From assembly GCA_024236295.1 (NCBI GenBank), contig JACKKT010000010.1:1-64000 (forward strand): a DNA stretch of 64,000 nucleotides, written 5' to 3'. The position numbers were made by a program, and so were the translations under genes. Shown one piece after another: positions 1-8,294 of the stretch. The notes under the pieces are model-generated. The model searched no databases. It saw only the letters and a list, made by a program, of their open reading frames with translations, and was not told the origin of the DNA. How positions within the stretch are numbered: position 1 is the stretch's first letter; every line of letters starts with the position of its first letter. Origin of the DNA: Kordiimonadaceae bacterium. Its GTDB lineage: Bacteria > Pseudomonadota > Alphaproteobacteria > Sphingomonadales > Emcibacteraceae.

Positions 1-562
1 TATCGGTGGGAACCAAAAAAGCGGTAATGCCTTTTTTGCCGGCGGCGGGGTCCGTTACGGCAAAAATAAGTGCAACTTTGGCAATTTTGCCATTGCTGAT
101 AAACATTTTTGATCCGTTAATAAGCCAGCCATTATTAGTTTTTACGGCGCGGGTTTTAAGGTTTGAGGCATCAGATCCGGCCCCCGGTTCAGTCAGACAA
201 AAAGCTGCAAAAATTTCACCTCTAGCCAGTGGCTTTAAAAAGTCTTCCTTCTGTTTTTCCGTGCCGGCATTAAGAATGCAGGATAATGTCGGTGAATTGG
301 TAACGCTCATAATGGTGCTTACTGCGCCGTCACCACGGGCGATTTCCATTAATGCCAAAGCGTATGAAACATAATCGGTGCCAGCACCCCCCCATTCTTC
401 AGGGATAGTCATACCCATAAGGCCAAGGGAGCCCATCTGATGCAGCACATCAATGGGGAGGCTTGCATTTCTGTCCCAATCGGCAGCATGAGGTGCGAGC
501 TCATTATCAGCAAAATCCCGCGCCATGTCGCGGATCATAATTTGTTCTTCGCTTAGAACCAT
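1..562 (-). CDS. acyl-CoA dehydrogenase, N-terminal part (cut by window edge)
   Basis: Flavoenzyme of acyl-CoA beta-oxidation or branched-chain amino acid breakdown, making the alpha,beta-double bond and passing electrons to ETF. The 187 visible residues run from MVLSEEQIMIRD through the N-terminal helical domain (IPEEWGGAGTDY) to the start of the middle beta domain, with the family motif CLTEPGAGSDAS and then GWLINGSKMFISNG. The catalytic Glu and C-terminal domain lie outside the window. Its ATG shares one base with the stop of the thiolase upstream (TAATG), so the two are translationally coupled. The N-terminus resembles isovaleryl- or short-chain acyl-CoA dehydrogenases, but the substrate cannot be told from this part. 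Confidence 0.9.
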   Translation of the reverse strand, partial: MVLSEEQIMIRDMARDFADNELAPHAADWDRNASLPIDVLHQMGSLGLMGMTIPEEWGGAGTDYVSYALALMEIARGDGAVSTIMSVTNSPTLSCILNAGTEKQKEDFLKPLARGEIFAAFCLTEPGAGSDASNLKTRAVKTNNGWLINGSKMFISNGKIAKVALIFAVTDPAAGKKGITAFLVPTD

Positions 563-1746
563 TACATTAATTCAACGGCGACGGCCGTTGCCTCCCCACC
601 ACCGATACAAAGACTGGCTATACCGCGTTTTTTGCCATGCGTTTCAAGCGCAGCAATCAGCGTGATAATAATACGTGATCCTGATGATCCAACCGGATGG
701 CCAAGGGCGCATGCCCCGCCATGAACATTTACCTTATCATGTGATATGTTTAAATCATGCATCGCTGCCATCGTGACGACGGCAAAGGCCTCGTTAATTT
801 CATATAGGTCAACGTCTTTATCGGTCCAACCGGTTTTATCGAAAAGTTTTTTCATGGCACCGACAGGGGCGGTGGTGAACCAGTTTGGCTCTTGTGCGTG
901 AACACTATGGCCTATTATTTTTGCGATCGGTTTAAGGCCTCTTTTTTCCGCTTCTGATAATTTCATCATGACGACGGCCGAAGCACCATCGGAAATTGAG
1001 CTTGAATTTGCGGCAGTAACAGATCCATCCTTGGCAAATGCAGGTCTTAGAGTTGGTATTTTTTCAATTCTGGCTTTGCCGGGCTGCTCATCTGTATCAA
1101 TGATGATGTCACCCTTTCGACTGCTAACCGCAACAGGGCTGATTTCCCGTTTAAAATATCCTTTTTCAATGGCATTGTTTGCTCTGGATAATGACGTAAT
1201 GGCAAACTGGTCCTGATCTTCGCGGCTGAAACCGTATTTCTCTGCCGTTTTTTCTGCAAAGACACCCATCAATTTTCCTTTGTCATAAGCATCTTCAAGC
1301 CCGTCAAGGAACATATGGTCTTTAGCGTCCGTATGACCAATCCGGGCACCACTGCGCATTTTTGTCAATAGGTAAGGGGCGTTGCTCATGCTTTCCATAC
1401 CACCGGCAACAATAATTTCTGCTGCGCCAGCCGAAATCGCATTATGGGCCAGAATGACTGTTTCCATGCCGCTGCCGCACATTTTATTGACTGTTACGCA
1501 TGGGGTGCTTAATGGAATGCCAGCCCCAACAGACGCCTGACGTGCCGGGGCCTGACCAATGCCGGCGGGAAGCACGCATCCCATATAGGTTTCGTCAACA
1601 TCATCGGGAGCAATAGTTGCCTCATCCAATGCACCCTTAATGGCAACGGCGCCTAGCTCCGGTGCAGTTACAGAGGCAAAATCACCTTGAAATCCCCCCA
1701 TAGGTGTGCGAGACATGCCAACAATAACTATAGAATCTGCGGTCAT
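562..1746 (-). CDS. acetyl-CoA C-acyltransferase (thiolase)
   Basis: Thiolase of 394 residues, the usual family length; it condenses or cleaves acyl-CoA/acetoacetyl-CoA. The nucleophilic Cys90 lies in VNKMCGSGM, the His motif is GGACALGHPVGSSGSR, NEAFAVV is present, and the second catalytic Cys is in SLCIGGGEATA near the C-terminus. A longer reading starts at 1776, but the ATG at 1746 has GGAGAA seven bases upstream and gives the normal N-terminus MTADSIVIVGMSRTPMG. First gene of an operon with the acyl-CoA dehydrogenase, and divergent from a TetR gene with a palindrome between them. Likely acts in fatty acid or amino acid degradation; biosynthetic (phaA-like) use cannot be excluded. Confidence 0.92.
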   Translation of the reverse strand: MTADSIVIVGMSRTPMGGFQGDFASVTAPELGAVAIKGALDEATIAPDDVDETYMGCVLPAGIGQAPARQASVGAGIPLSTPCVTVNKMCGSGMETVILAHNAISAGAAEIIVAGGMESMSNAPYLLTKMRSGARIGHTDAKDHMFLDGLEDAYDKGKLMGVFAEKTAEKYGFSREDQDQFAITSLSRANNAIEKGYFKREISPVAVSSRKGDIIIDTDEQPGKARIEKIPTLRPAFAKDGSVTAANSSSISDGASAVVMMKLSEAEKRGLKPIAKIIGHSVHAQEPNWFTTAPVGAMKKLFDKTGWTDKDVDLYEINEAFAVVTMAAMHDLNISHDKVNVHGGACALGHPVGSSGSRIIITLIAALETHGKKRGIASLCIGGGEATAVAVELM

Positions 1747-1790
1747 GAAAATTTCTCCAGAATTTTTAGATGTCATTAATGACTAAAATA

Positions 1791-1808
1791 TGTTACTATT
1801 CGGTAACA
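1791..1808. promoter_or_regulatory. inverted repeat, likely TetR operator
   Basis: TGTTAC-N6-GTAACA is a perfect 6-bp inverted repeat, with imperfect symmetry extending four more bases on each side. It lies in the 127-bp gap between the divergent thiolase and TetR genes, where a TetR repressor controlling both directions would bind. The operator role is inferred from position and symmetry. Confidence 0.6.
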
Positions 1809-1873
1809 ATATAAACTTGAATATATTTATACGCAAGATATTTGAAAACAGTATAACAATTGGACAGGGATAG

Positions 1874-2470
1874 ATGCAACAAAACCTGACAAGAGAAGAA
1901 AAAAGACAACAAAAACTTGATGTGATTTTACGTAATGCCGCCAAGGCATTTATGGAACGCGGTTATTATAAAACCTCGCTAGATGATATAGCCAGTATGC
2001 AGAATGTCACCAAACCAACTCTTTATTATTATATAAAAAATAAAGAGGATATTTTGGTTAAATGTGAGGAGGTTACCTGCGGCCGGATTAATGCCATGTT
2101 GGATGAGGTAATGGCAAAAAATATTTCAGGTTATGAAATGCTTTATCAATTTATAATGCGTTATATTGGCATCATTATTGATGATGTGGCACGATGCCAT
2201 GTCCGGCACCGTGGTCAGATGGAAGATGAGATGCTCCGGGCACAAAGTATAAAAAACCATAAGGATATTGAAAACAGAGTGCGTGAAATTATTCGCCGTG
2301 GAATTGGTGACGGCTCAATAAGAAATTGTAATTCTACCATTCTCGCCATTCTTCTTTTTGACAGTCTGAATGGACTGACATCATGGTATAAGGCTGATGG
2401 CAAGGTTGACCAGAATGAACTGACCGATGAAGTGTTGGCTTTAGTAGGGTCGGGGGTTTGCAGTACTTAG
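1874..2470 (+). CDS. TetR/AcrR family transcriptional regulator
   Basis: 198-residue repressor of normal TetR length. The N-terminal helix-turn-helix spans about residues 18-62 (KAFMERGYYKTSLDDIA, then VTKPTLYYYIKNKEDIL). The C-terminal half is the ligand domain and resembles those of TetR proteins that sense CoA thioesters in fatty acid catabolism (KstR2/FadR-like), which is inference. It diverges from the thiolase/acyl-CoA dehydrogenase operon across a palindrome and is followed one base later by meaB, so it probably controls both units in response to an acyl-CoA intermediate. Confidence 0.88.
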   Translation: MQQNLTREEKRQQKLDVILRNAAKAFMERGYYKTSLDDIASMQNVTKPTLYYYIKNKEDILVKCEEVTCGRINAMLDEVMAKNISGYEMLYQFIMRYIGIIIDDVARCHVRHRGQMEDEMLRAQSIKNHKDIENRVREIIRRGIGDGSIRNCNSTILAILLFDSLNGLTSWYKADGKVDQNELTDEVLALVGSGVCST

Positions 2471-2471
2471 T

Positions 2472-3443
2472 ATGAGCGATATTGCGGATAAGATAAAATC
2501 GGGAAATCGCCGGTCCATTGCAAAAGCAATTACACTGATAGAATCGTCACGTCCAGATCATCAGCAACAGGCAGAGTTATTGCTGAAAGAGCTTTTATCA
2601 AATACAGGGAACGCTCTACGACTTGGACTGACCGGCATTCCTGGTGTTGGAAAGTCCACATTCATTGAAACGTTTGGCAAAATGCTGACGGCAAAAGGGC
2701 ATAGGGTTGCTGTGCTTGCTGTTGATCCGTCTTCACAAATTTCCGGTGGATCAATTCTTGGCGATAAAACCAGAATGGAGGAACTGGCAAGGGATAATAT
2801 GGCTTTTATTCGTCCGACCCCGTCAAATGGGACTCTTGGTGGGATTGCCCGTTATACCCGTGAAGCCATGATGATACTGGAAGCTGCAGGGTTTGATATC
2901 ATTATTGTTGAAACGGTCGGTGTTGGTCAGTCGGAAGTGGCGGTTGAGAATCTGGTTGATATGTTCATATTGCTTTTAGCGCCCGGTGGCGGCGATGAAT
3001 TGCAAGGTATAAAGCGAGGAATTATGGAGCTGGCGGATCTGGTGATCATCAACAAAGCCGATGGCGATTTCGAGAATGCGGCGCGGATTGCAGCGGCTGA
3101 CTGTAATAATGCTCTTCACCTTATGCAGCCAAAAAATGATGTTTGGACAGCTAAAGTATTGATGGCAAGCGCTTTGAAAAAATCCGGTTTTGATGAAATC
3201 TGGCAGGTCATTACCTCATTCCGGAATATTATGTCAGATGGTAATCTATTGGAAGAACGCCGAAATCAGCAAATGAAATCAGCTATCTGGTCGGAAGTAA
3301 GTGAATTAATTGTTGATCAGATAAAAAAACAAAAATTAAAGAAAATAGACGTTCTGGAAAAGGCGGTAATCAATAAACAGATAACTCCGCTTGCCGCGGC
3401 AAGAGAGTTAATCAGCACTATTTTAAATAATAAAATTACCTAA
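2472..3443 (+). CDS. meaB: methylmalonyl-CoA mutase-associated GTPase MeaB
   Basis: G3E-family P-loop GTPase (323 residues) that protects and reloads adenosylcobalamin in methylmalonyl-CoA mutase; older databases call it ArgK. Seen: Walker A GIPGVGKS at about 55-62, DPSSQISGGSILGDKTRM, the switch motif ETVGVGQSE, and the guanine-recognition NKAD. The mutase genes are not in the window. The ATG follows the TetR stop after one base, so both are probably one transcript. This places the TetR regulon in propionyl-CoA/branched-chain acid breakdown. The 3' end overlaps the convergent amidohydrolase by four bases. Confidence 0.93.
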   Translation: MSDIADKIKSGNRRSIAKAITLIESSRPDHQQQAELLLKELLSNTGNALRLGLTGIPGVGKSTFIETFGKMLTAKGHRVAVLAVDPSSQISGGSILGDKTRMEELARDNMAFIRPTPSNGTLGGIARYTREAMMILEAAGFDIIIVETVGVGQSEVAVENLVDMFILLLAPGGGDELQGIKRGIMELADLVIINKADGDFENAARIAAADCNNALHLMQPKNDVWTAKVLMASALKKSGFDEIWQVITSFRNIMSDGNLLEERRNQQMKSAIWSEVSELIVDQIKKQKLKKIDVLEKAVINKQITPLAAARELISTILNNKIT

Positions 3444-5002
3444 CGAGTACACCTTGTCAACCCGCGGCCATAAAGCTCCCCGGTAAGAGCTCCATCATCA
3501 ATCGCCAATCCACCATTCACCAAAAGATATTTAACCCCGACAGACAATTCTCTCGGATTTATATAATCTGCCTTAGGCCCAAATTCATCAGGATCAAAAA
3601 TGACAATATCGGCATATTTGTCGGGTTCTATGTAACCGCGGTCACAAAGCTTGAATGTATCTGCGGTAAGGCCGGTGCTACGATGAATAAAATCTTGAAG
3701 ACTGATATATTTTTTTTCAACCACATAAGTCCTGTATTTATTTGGAAAAGTAGCAAATTTGCGGGGATGGCCATATGATCCATCAGATGATGTCATCACC
3801 CAGGGTTTTTGCATAAAGGCGCGAAGGTCATCTTCGTTAATGGCGAAATTTGCTATATTGCTTCCCCCTTCAATAATGATTTCAATGGCGGTTTCGATTG
3901 GTGTTTTGCCACGGGCGTCTGCCTCTTCGCCGAGGGTTCTCCCAACCACCATATTCCCATCACCACCGGTTAGCAGCAAGGCATCCTTGCCACCACGTTT
4001 TCTCATATTTTCTTCCATGTCGGCCTTGATTTTAGGTAACAGTTCGGGATCTTTCAGTCTGGCTAACATAGCTTCATTGCCCCCTGCCTGAACATATCGG
4101 GGCAGCAGGGCACCAATGACGCTGGTTCCTGTAGCTGTCCATGGATACTGATCGGCACTGATTCTAAGTCCTTCTGCCTGAGCGTCTTCAATCATTTTTA
4201 TTGCCTGTGCTGACTGTCCCCAGACATCAACTCCAAGTGCTTTAATATGTCCTACATGTCCTTTAATGCCAGCGATACGGGCAATATCAATCACTTCTTT
4301 AATTGCGCCGAGAAGCCCGATATTATAGGTGCTTTCATCACGAATATGGCTTTCATAAATGCCATCATAGGGGGCTATTTCTTTGGCGAGTTCAGCCACT
4401 TCCTCGGTTGAAGAATAACTCCCCGGAGCATAATATAATCCGGTGGAGAGGCCAAGAGCACCTTCCTCCATCGCTTTGCGGACATGGGATTTCATGATTT
4501 CCATTTCGCCGTATGTTGGCTCATCATCCCTCATCTGCATGACTGATTGGCGTACATTGCCCTGCCCGACAAAGAGGGCTGTATTGCTGCCTATTCCGTC
4601 TTCTTCAAGCTTGTCAAGGGTTTCACTAATATTGCTTGGACCACCTCCGTCATTGCCATTAAAAACGGTTGTTACCCCTTGCATAAGGTAATTGGCATTC
4701 AGCTTTTTATCAGGATTTTGCAGATCATCAAGTGAGTGGGTATGTGGGTCAATAAAACCAGGTGCAACGATCATTCCAGAGGCATCAATGGTTCGTGCAG
4801 CGCTTATTTTATATTGTCCTGCAGGGCCGACAAATGTTATCTGGTCACCATTTATGGCAATATCAAGTTTTTCCCCTGCGCTATCATGTCCATCAAAAAC
4901 AGTGCCGCCTGTGATCAGAATATCTGCACTGATATCATTGGAATTTTCCTGACTGCAGCTTGCTAATATTAAAATAAATAATAGCGACCAAATAACTTTC
5001 AT
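3440..5002 (-). CDS. D-aminoacylase-like amidohydrolase lipoprotein
   Basis: 520-residue member of the N-acyl-D-amino-acid deacylase family (amidohydrolase superfamily, cyclic imide/aminoacylase branch). A lipoprotein signal ends in LASC16, so it is probably anchored in the periplasm. Metal-site elements seen: HTH at 87-89 in GFIDPHTHS, His in YESHIRDES, His in GHVGHIKALG, and Asp in MTSSDG. The family's Cys ligand in the GNCG motif is Asp118 here (GNDG). It resembles the second paralogue at 32.8-34.5 kb. Likely substrates are N-acylated D-amino acids or dipeptides, but activity is not certain given the altered ligand. Confidence 0.82.
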   Translation of the reverse strand: MKVIWSLLFILILASCSQENSNDISADILITGGTVFDGHDSAGEKLDIAINGDQITFVGPAGQYKISAARTIDASGMIVAPGFIDPHTHSLDDLQNPDKKLNANYLMQGVTTVFNGNDGGGPSNISETLDKLEEDGIGSNTALFVGQGNVRQSVMQMRDDEPTYGEMEIMKSHVRKAMEEGALGLSTGLYYAPGSYSSTEEVAELAKEIAPYDGIYESHIRDESTYNIGLLGAIKEVIDIARIAGIKGHVGHIKALGVDVWGQSAQAIKMIEDAQAEGLRISADQYPWTATGTSVIGALLPRYVQAGGNEAMLARLKDPELLPKIKADMEENMRKRGGKDALLLTGGDGNMVVGRTLGEEADARGKTPIETAIEIIIEGGSNIANFAINEDDLRAFMQKPWVMTSSDGSYGHPRKFATFPNKYRTYVVEKKYISLQDFIHRSTGLTADTFKLCDRGYIEPDKYADIVIFDPDEFGPKADYINPRELSVGVKYLLVNGGLAIDDGALTGELYGRGLTRCTR

Positions 5003-5133
5003 AAGACTTTCCCCTTGCCCGTATTTTCCCTGTTCAATCCACTATATCCTGCAATTTTCTGATTTCAAGCATCGAAAGATACGGAAGGGGTAATTTTTTT
5101 GGCAATAAAATCATAGATTTCAGGTTATATTTC

Positions 5134-5162
5134 TTGACGTATATGGAGCTTTCCCCTATATA
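5134..5162 (+). promoter_or_regulatory. sigma-70 type promoter of rpmB
   Basis: TTGACG at 5134-5139 and TATATA at 5157-5162 are separated by exactly 17 bases, near consensus. They lie about 80 bases upstream of the rpmB start, in the 242-bp gap between rpmB and the divergent amidohydrolase gene. I saw nothing else clear in that gap. Confidence 0.75.
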
Positions 5163-5244
5163 CCGCTTTCAAGTTTTATCAGGCTACATGACGATTCTCA
5201 TGAAACAGCCATAGAATATAAGAATTTAAGTTAAGGAAAAGACG

Positions 5245-5532
5245 ATGTCACGTGTATGTGAATTAACTGGAAAATCTGTAATGAGCGGTAATAATGTGAG
5301 CCATGCGCTTAACAGAACCCGTCGTAAATTCCGTCCTAATCTTGCCAAAGTAACATTGATGAGCGATGCACTTGGACAGTCCGTAAAAATGAAAATTTCT
5401 GCCCATGCACTGCGTAGTGTAGAGCATAATGGCGGTCTTGATAATTTTCTGATTAAAGCAAATGATCTTAAATTATCTCTAAAAGCAAGACGTCTGAAAA
5501 AAAGCATAAAGCAAAAGCTGGCTGCTGCATAA
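5245..5532 (+). CDS. rpmB: 50S ribosomal protein L28
   Basis: Large-subunit protein L28, 95 residues, a normal alphaproteobacterial length with the usual C-terminal extension. Begins MSRVCELTGKSVMSGNNVSHALNRTRRKFRPN, the family signature, and ends in a basic tail. The start has AAGGAAAAG upstream. It stands alone as a monocistronic unit, with a strong promoter before it and an intrinsic terminator after it. Confidence 0.98.
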   Translation: MSRVCELTGKSVMSGNNVSHALNRTRRKFRPNLAKVTLMSDALGQSVKMKISAHALRSVEHNGGLDNFLIKANDLKLSLKARRLKKSIKQKLAAA

Positions 5533-5560
5533 ATTCAGAATTTAGGACAAAATTATTAAG

Positions 5561-5587
5561 GCCGCTGATATTTCAGCGGCTTTTTTT
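5561..5587 (+). terminator. Rho-independent terminator of rpmB
   Basis: GCCGCTGA (5561-5568), loop TATT, TCAGCGGC (5573-5580), then seven T. Perfect 8-bp GC-rich stem, 28 bases after the rpmB stop. Confidence 0.92.
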
Positions 5588-5793
5588 GTTCTTTAATAGA
5601 AAATGTTTTTCAGATAGTTTTAATTAAATAGGAAGTATTTTTAAATAATAATAACAAAAACTTCACTTCCTTATATTAATGTTATGATTCTGTAAACTGT
5701 ATCAAAGTATAATAATGAATGAATTTTAAGCACGGTGGATTCACACAGGGCTCTTTTGTCATGTTATGCTTAAGGAATATTAAGGGGCAGTAA

Positions 5794-6351
5794 ATGAACA
5801 CAAAAGCATTATCAGTTAACATTGTAAATGGCGCCAAAAAGGTGTTCCTTAAAAAAGGATATGCCGCAACCAATGTCGATGATATTGTAAAAGCGGCACA
5901 TATTTCTGCTCGTGAATTTGAAGATTGTTTTAATTCATTAGAGGAAGTCTGCCTTAAGGTTCTTCAGTCATACAAACAGGAATTGAAAAAGCAGCTCAAG
6001 AAATACGAAGAAAATGATAATCCAAGACAGAGACTAAGTATGTTTCTGGATGGTTATTTTGATGATGCAGAAAGTCTGGCCAAGGAAGGTTGTCCTGTAT
6101 TCAGCCTATATTATGATGTGCGTAATATGGGAAATGCACTTTCTGAAACAGCAGTGGATATCTTGCAAATACAGCATAAATGGATAGACGAACAGTTTAT
6201 CATCATGCTGAAAACTGAAAGCGGTGTTGATCAGGGAGACCGTCTCATGTCTGCAATAGGCGGGCTAACCATGCTGGCAAAATTGACAGGAAATTCGCAA
6301 ATGTTCAAAAATCAGATTATCCAGCTCCGCTCCTGGATAAGATCAATGTAA
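5794..6351 (+). CDS. TetR/AcrR family transcriptional regulator
   Basis: 185-residue TetR protein. The helix-turn-helix lies in residues 10-55 (NGAKKVFLKKGYAATNVDDIVKAAHIS, then EFEDCFNSLEEV); the C-terminal part resembles the TetR_C domain of AcuR/YxaF-type regulators. SD AGGGGC lies six bases before the ATG. It precedes the AmpG-like transporter by 65 bases in the same direction and may regulate it, but I see no clear operator. The 206 bp between the rpmB terminator and this gene are AT-rich with no other feature I can support. Confidence 0.82.
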   Translation: MNTKALSVNIVNGAKKVFLKKGYAATNVDDIVKAAHISAREFEDCFNSLEEVCLKVLQSYKQELKKQLKKYEENDNPRQRLSMFLDGYFDDAESLAKEGCPVFSLYYDVRNMGNALSETAVDILQIQHKWIDEQFIIMLKTESGVDQGDRLMSAIGGLTMLAKLTGNSQMFKNQIIQLRSWIRSM

Positions 6352-6416
6352 TGAGACTTGACCTTGACAGTATGATCGGTCACTCTACAGAAAAAATAAT
6401 TCTATAGAGAAAATTT

Positions 6417-7796
6417 TTGGCAAAAAGTGAAAATCAGGAAAAAGAAATATCAGACTCACTGATGGTTTATTTAAAACCACGGGTTTTGGCTATATTGTTT
6501 CTGGGGTTTTCTTCAGGGGTTCCTTACGGTGTGCTGACCGGTGCATTAAGTTACTGGGTGTCAAAGATTGATCTAACACCAAGTGAAATCAGTCTACTTG
6601 TCGCTGCAGGATTTCCTTATACAATTAAATTTCTTTGGTCGCCAATCATTGATCAGGTAAAATTGCCTCTTCTAAATAAACTTTTTGGTCAGCGAAGGAG
6701 CTGGCTTCTTCTTTCCCAAGTATTTTTGGTTTTTAGTATAGTCTGGTTGGGGTTCACATCACCTACACAGGATTATTCAGAAACCTATATGGTTGCATTT
6801 TTAATTGCCCTTTTCGGTGCAACCCAGGATATTGTCATCGATGGTTTTCGTATTGAAGTTCTTGAAGATGACGAACAGGCCGCAGGGGCCGCCCTTTACA
6901 TTTATGGATATAGGATCGCAGGAATCATTTTTTCGATTGGGGTGATTTATATTTATAATCTGTTTGATATTGATTGGGCATATTTGTTCATGATCGGCAG
7001 TTTATTAATGGCAGTAGGAATATTGGCGACGTTATTCATTAAAGAGCCGCAACATAAAGCCACAGAAGAAAAATTAAAAATCCAACATGAACTCGAAAAA
7101 ATCATGCAGGAGAAAAAAATTCTGGAAGGTAAATTTAAAGAATATTTTGCCTGGATATATATGAGTGTTATTGCCCCGTTCCAGGAATTTTTAACAAGAA
7201 GGGGCTGGTACGTCTTTCTTCTTTTTGCTCTATTTTATAAGCTTGGCGACAGTATGGCTTTATCCCTGCAAACCAAATATTTTCTATCACTTGGTTTTGA
7301 TGACCTCGTAATTGCTAATTCTGGGAAAGCTGTAGGATTCTGGGCATTGCTTGCCGGACTTGCGGTTGGTGGTGCGTTAATGAATAAAGTGGGGCTCTGG
7401 AAAGCTCTGCTCATCTGCGCTATATTACAGCTGGTATCAAATTTATCTTTTTCTGCACTTTACATAATAGGGACAAATGCTTGGTTTCTGGCGTTTACTA
7501 TGGGTTTTGAAAATTTTTCAACCGGTATGGGGGCGACAGTTTTGGTTGCTTATCTATCGCTTCTTTGTAATCGCTCTTTCACAGTCACCCAATTTGCGCT
7601 TTTAAGTGCGATTACCCAATTTACCACTAGAATATTATCTTCACCAAGTGGCTATATTGTAGAATATACGGACTGGTTCTGGTTTTTTATTGTGACAGCT
7701 ATTTTTGCAGTGCCGGGTGTTCTTTTATTATTCTGGATTAGAAAAATTGAAGACATTGACAGTAAACAATTAAACCTTGCGCACGATGAGGTCTAA
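6417..7796 (+). CDS. AmpG-like MFS transporter
   Basis: 459-residue 12-helix transporter of the major facilitator superfamily, AmpG/PAT branch. The signature is at the N-terminus (LAILFLGFSSGVPYGVLTGALSYW, cut here) and in FPYTIKFLWSPIIDQVKLPLLNKLFGQRRSW, close to AmpG, the permease that imports anhydro-muropeptides for recycling. A charged loop rich in Lys/Glu (residues about 215-245) separates the two halves. The start is a TTG with a weak AGAGA site; an ATG 15 codons in (before VYLKPRVL) is an alternative. No other peptidoglycan recycling gene adjoins it, so the substrate is inferred from family only. The last 27 bases overlap the convergent gene. Confidence 0.8.
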   Translation: MAKSENQEKEISDSLMVYLKPRVLAILFLGFSSGVPYGVLTGALSYWVSKIDLTPSEISLLVAAGFPYTIKFLWSPIIDQVKLPLLNKLFGQRRSWLLLSQVFLVFSIVWLGFTSPTQDYSETYMVAFLIALFGATQDIVIDGFRIEVLEDDEQAAGAALYIYGYRIAGIIFSIGVIYIYNLFDIDWAYLFMIGSLLMAVGILATLFIKEPQHKATEEKLKIQHELEKIMQEKKILEGKFKEYFAWIYMSVIAPFQEFLTRRGWYVFLLFALFYKLGDSMALSLQTKYFLSLGFDDLVIANSGKAVGFWALLAGLAVGGALMNKVGLWKALLICAILQLVSNLSFSALYIIGTNAWFLAFTMGFENFSTGMGATVLVAYLSLLCNRSFTVTQFALLSAITQFTTRILSSPSGYIVEYTDWFWFFIVTAIFAVPGVLLLFWIRKIEDIDSKQLNLAHDEV

Positions 7797-8156
7797 TATC
7801 AAAGAAAAGCGTGATTTGCGACTGACAAATTGAAAACCGTGTTGTTCCAGTAAAAACATTATATTTTTTGAGGTAAAGAAATTTATCTGATTTTTTTGTG
7901 GGCTCGGGTTTTTATAAAATCTTCTGACCGGTACCGATAATTCAAAAGTTTCACCTCTTTTTAGTGAATAATATTTATTTCTGAAAAAAGCATTTATATC
8001 AGCGGCAAAAATAAGATTTTGATTTGTGTCGTCCGCAGGCGTTAGATAATCTTTCTTAAACCCGCAGTGAGAACATACGAATATATGTTGTTCTTTTGAG
8101 CCGGAGCCGCCACAGACGTCACATTTTATTTTTTTTGTATTTCTGAGTATTTTCAT
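7770..8156 (-). CDS. small zinc-ribbon protein with methyltransferase-like C-terminus
   Basis: 128 residues. An N-terminal four-Cys zinc ribbon (CDVCGGSG about 12-19, CSHCGF about 29-34) is followed by a tail (INFFTSKNIMFLLEQHGFQFV) that resembles the end of SAM-dependent methyltransferases carrying such ribbons. The Rossmann core with motif I is missing, so it looks like an internally shortened relative rather than an active enzyme. A longer reading starts at 8231, but AAGAGA sits just before the ATG at 8156 and the zinc ribbon follows it. Function unknown; the similarity is by eye and needs a profile search. Confidence 0.55.
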   Translation of the reverse strand: MKILRNTKKIKCDVCGGSGSKEQHIFVCSHCGFKKDYLTPADDTNQNLIFAADINAFFRNKYYSLKRGETFELSVPVRRFYKNPSPQKNQINFFTSKNIMFLLEQHGFQFVSRKSRFSLILDLIVRKV

Positions 8157-8294
8157 AGTATCTCTTGTAATCCACTTTTTGAAATCGGCTAAAAGAAAAG
8201 AACAAAAAAAATCATTTGGTACATGCTTCAATAAACGATATCATTTAATGTTTCATCAAAAGGTGGGCAAATCAACCAGTTAAAGAAAGCTTGT

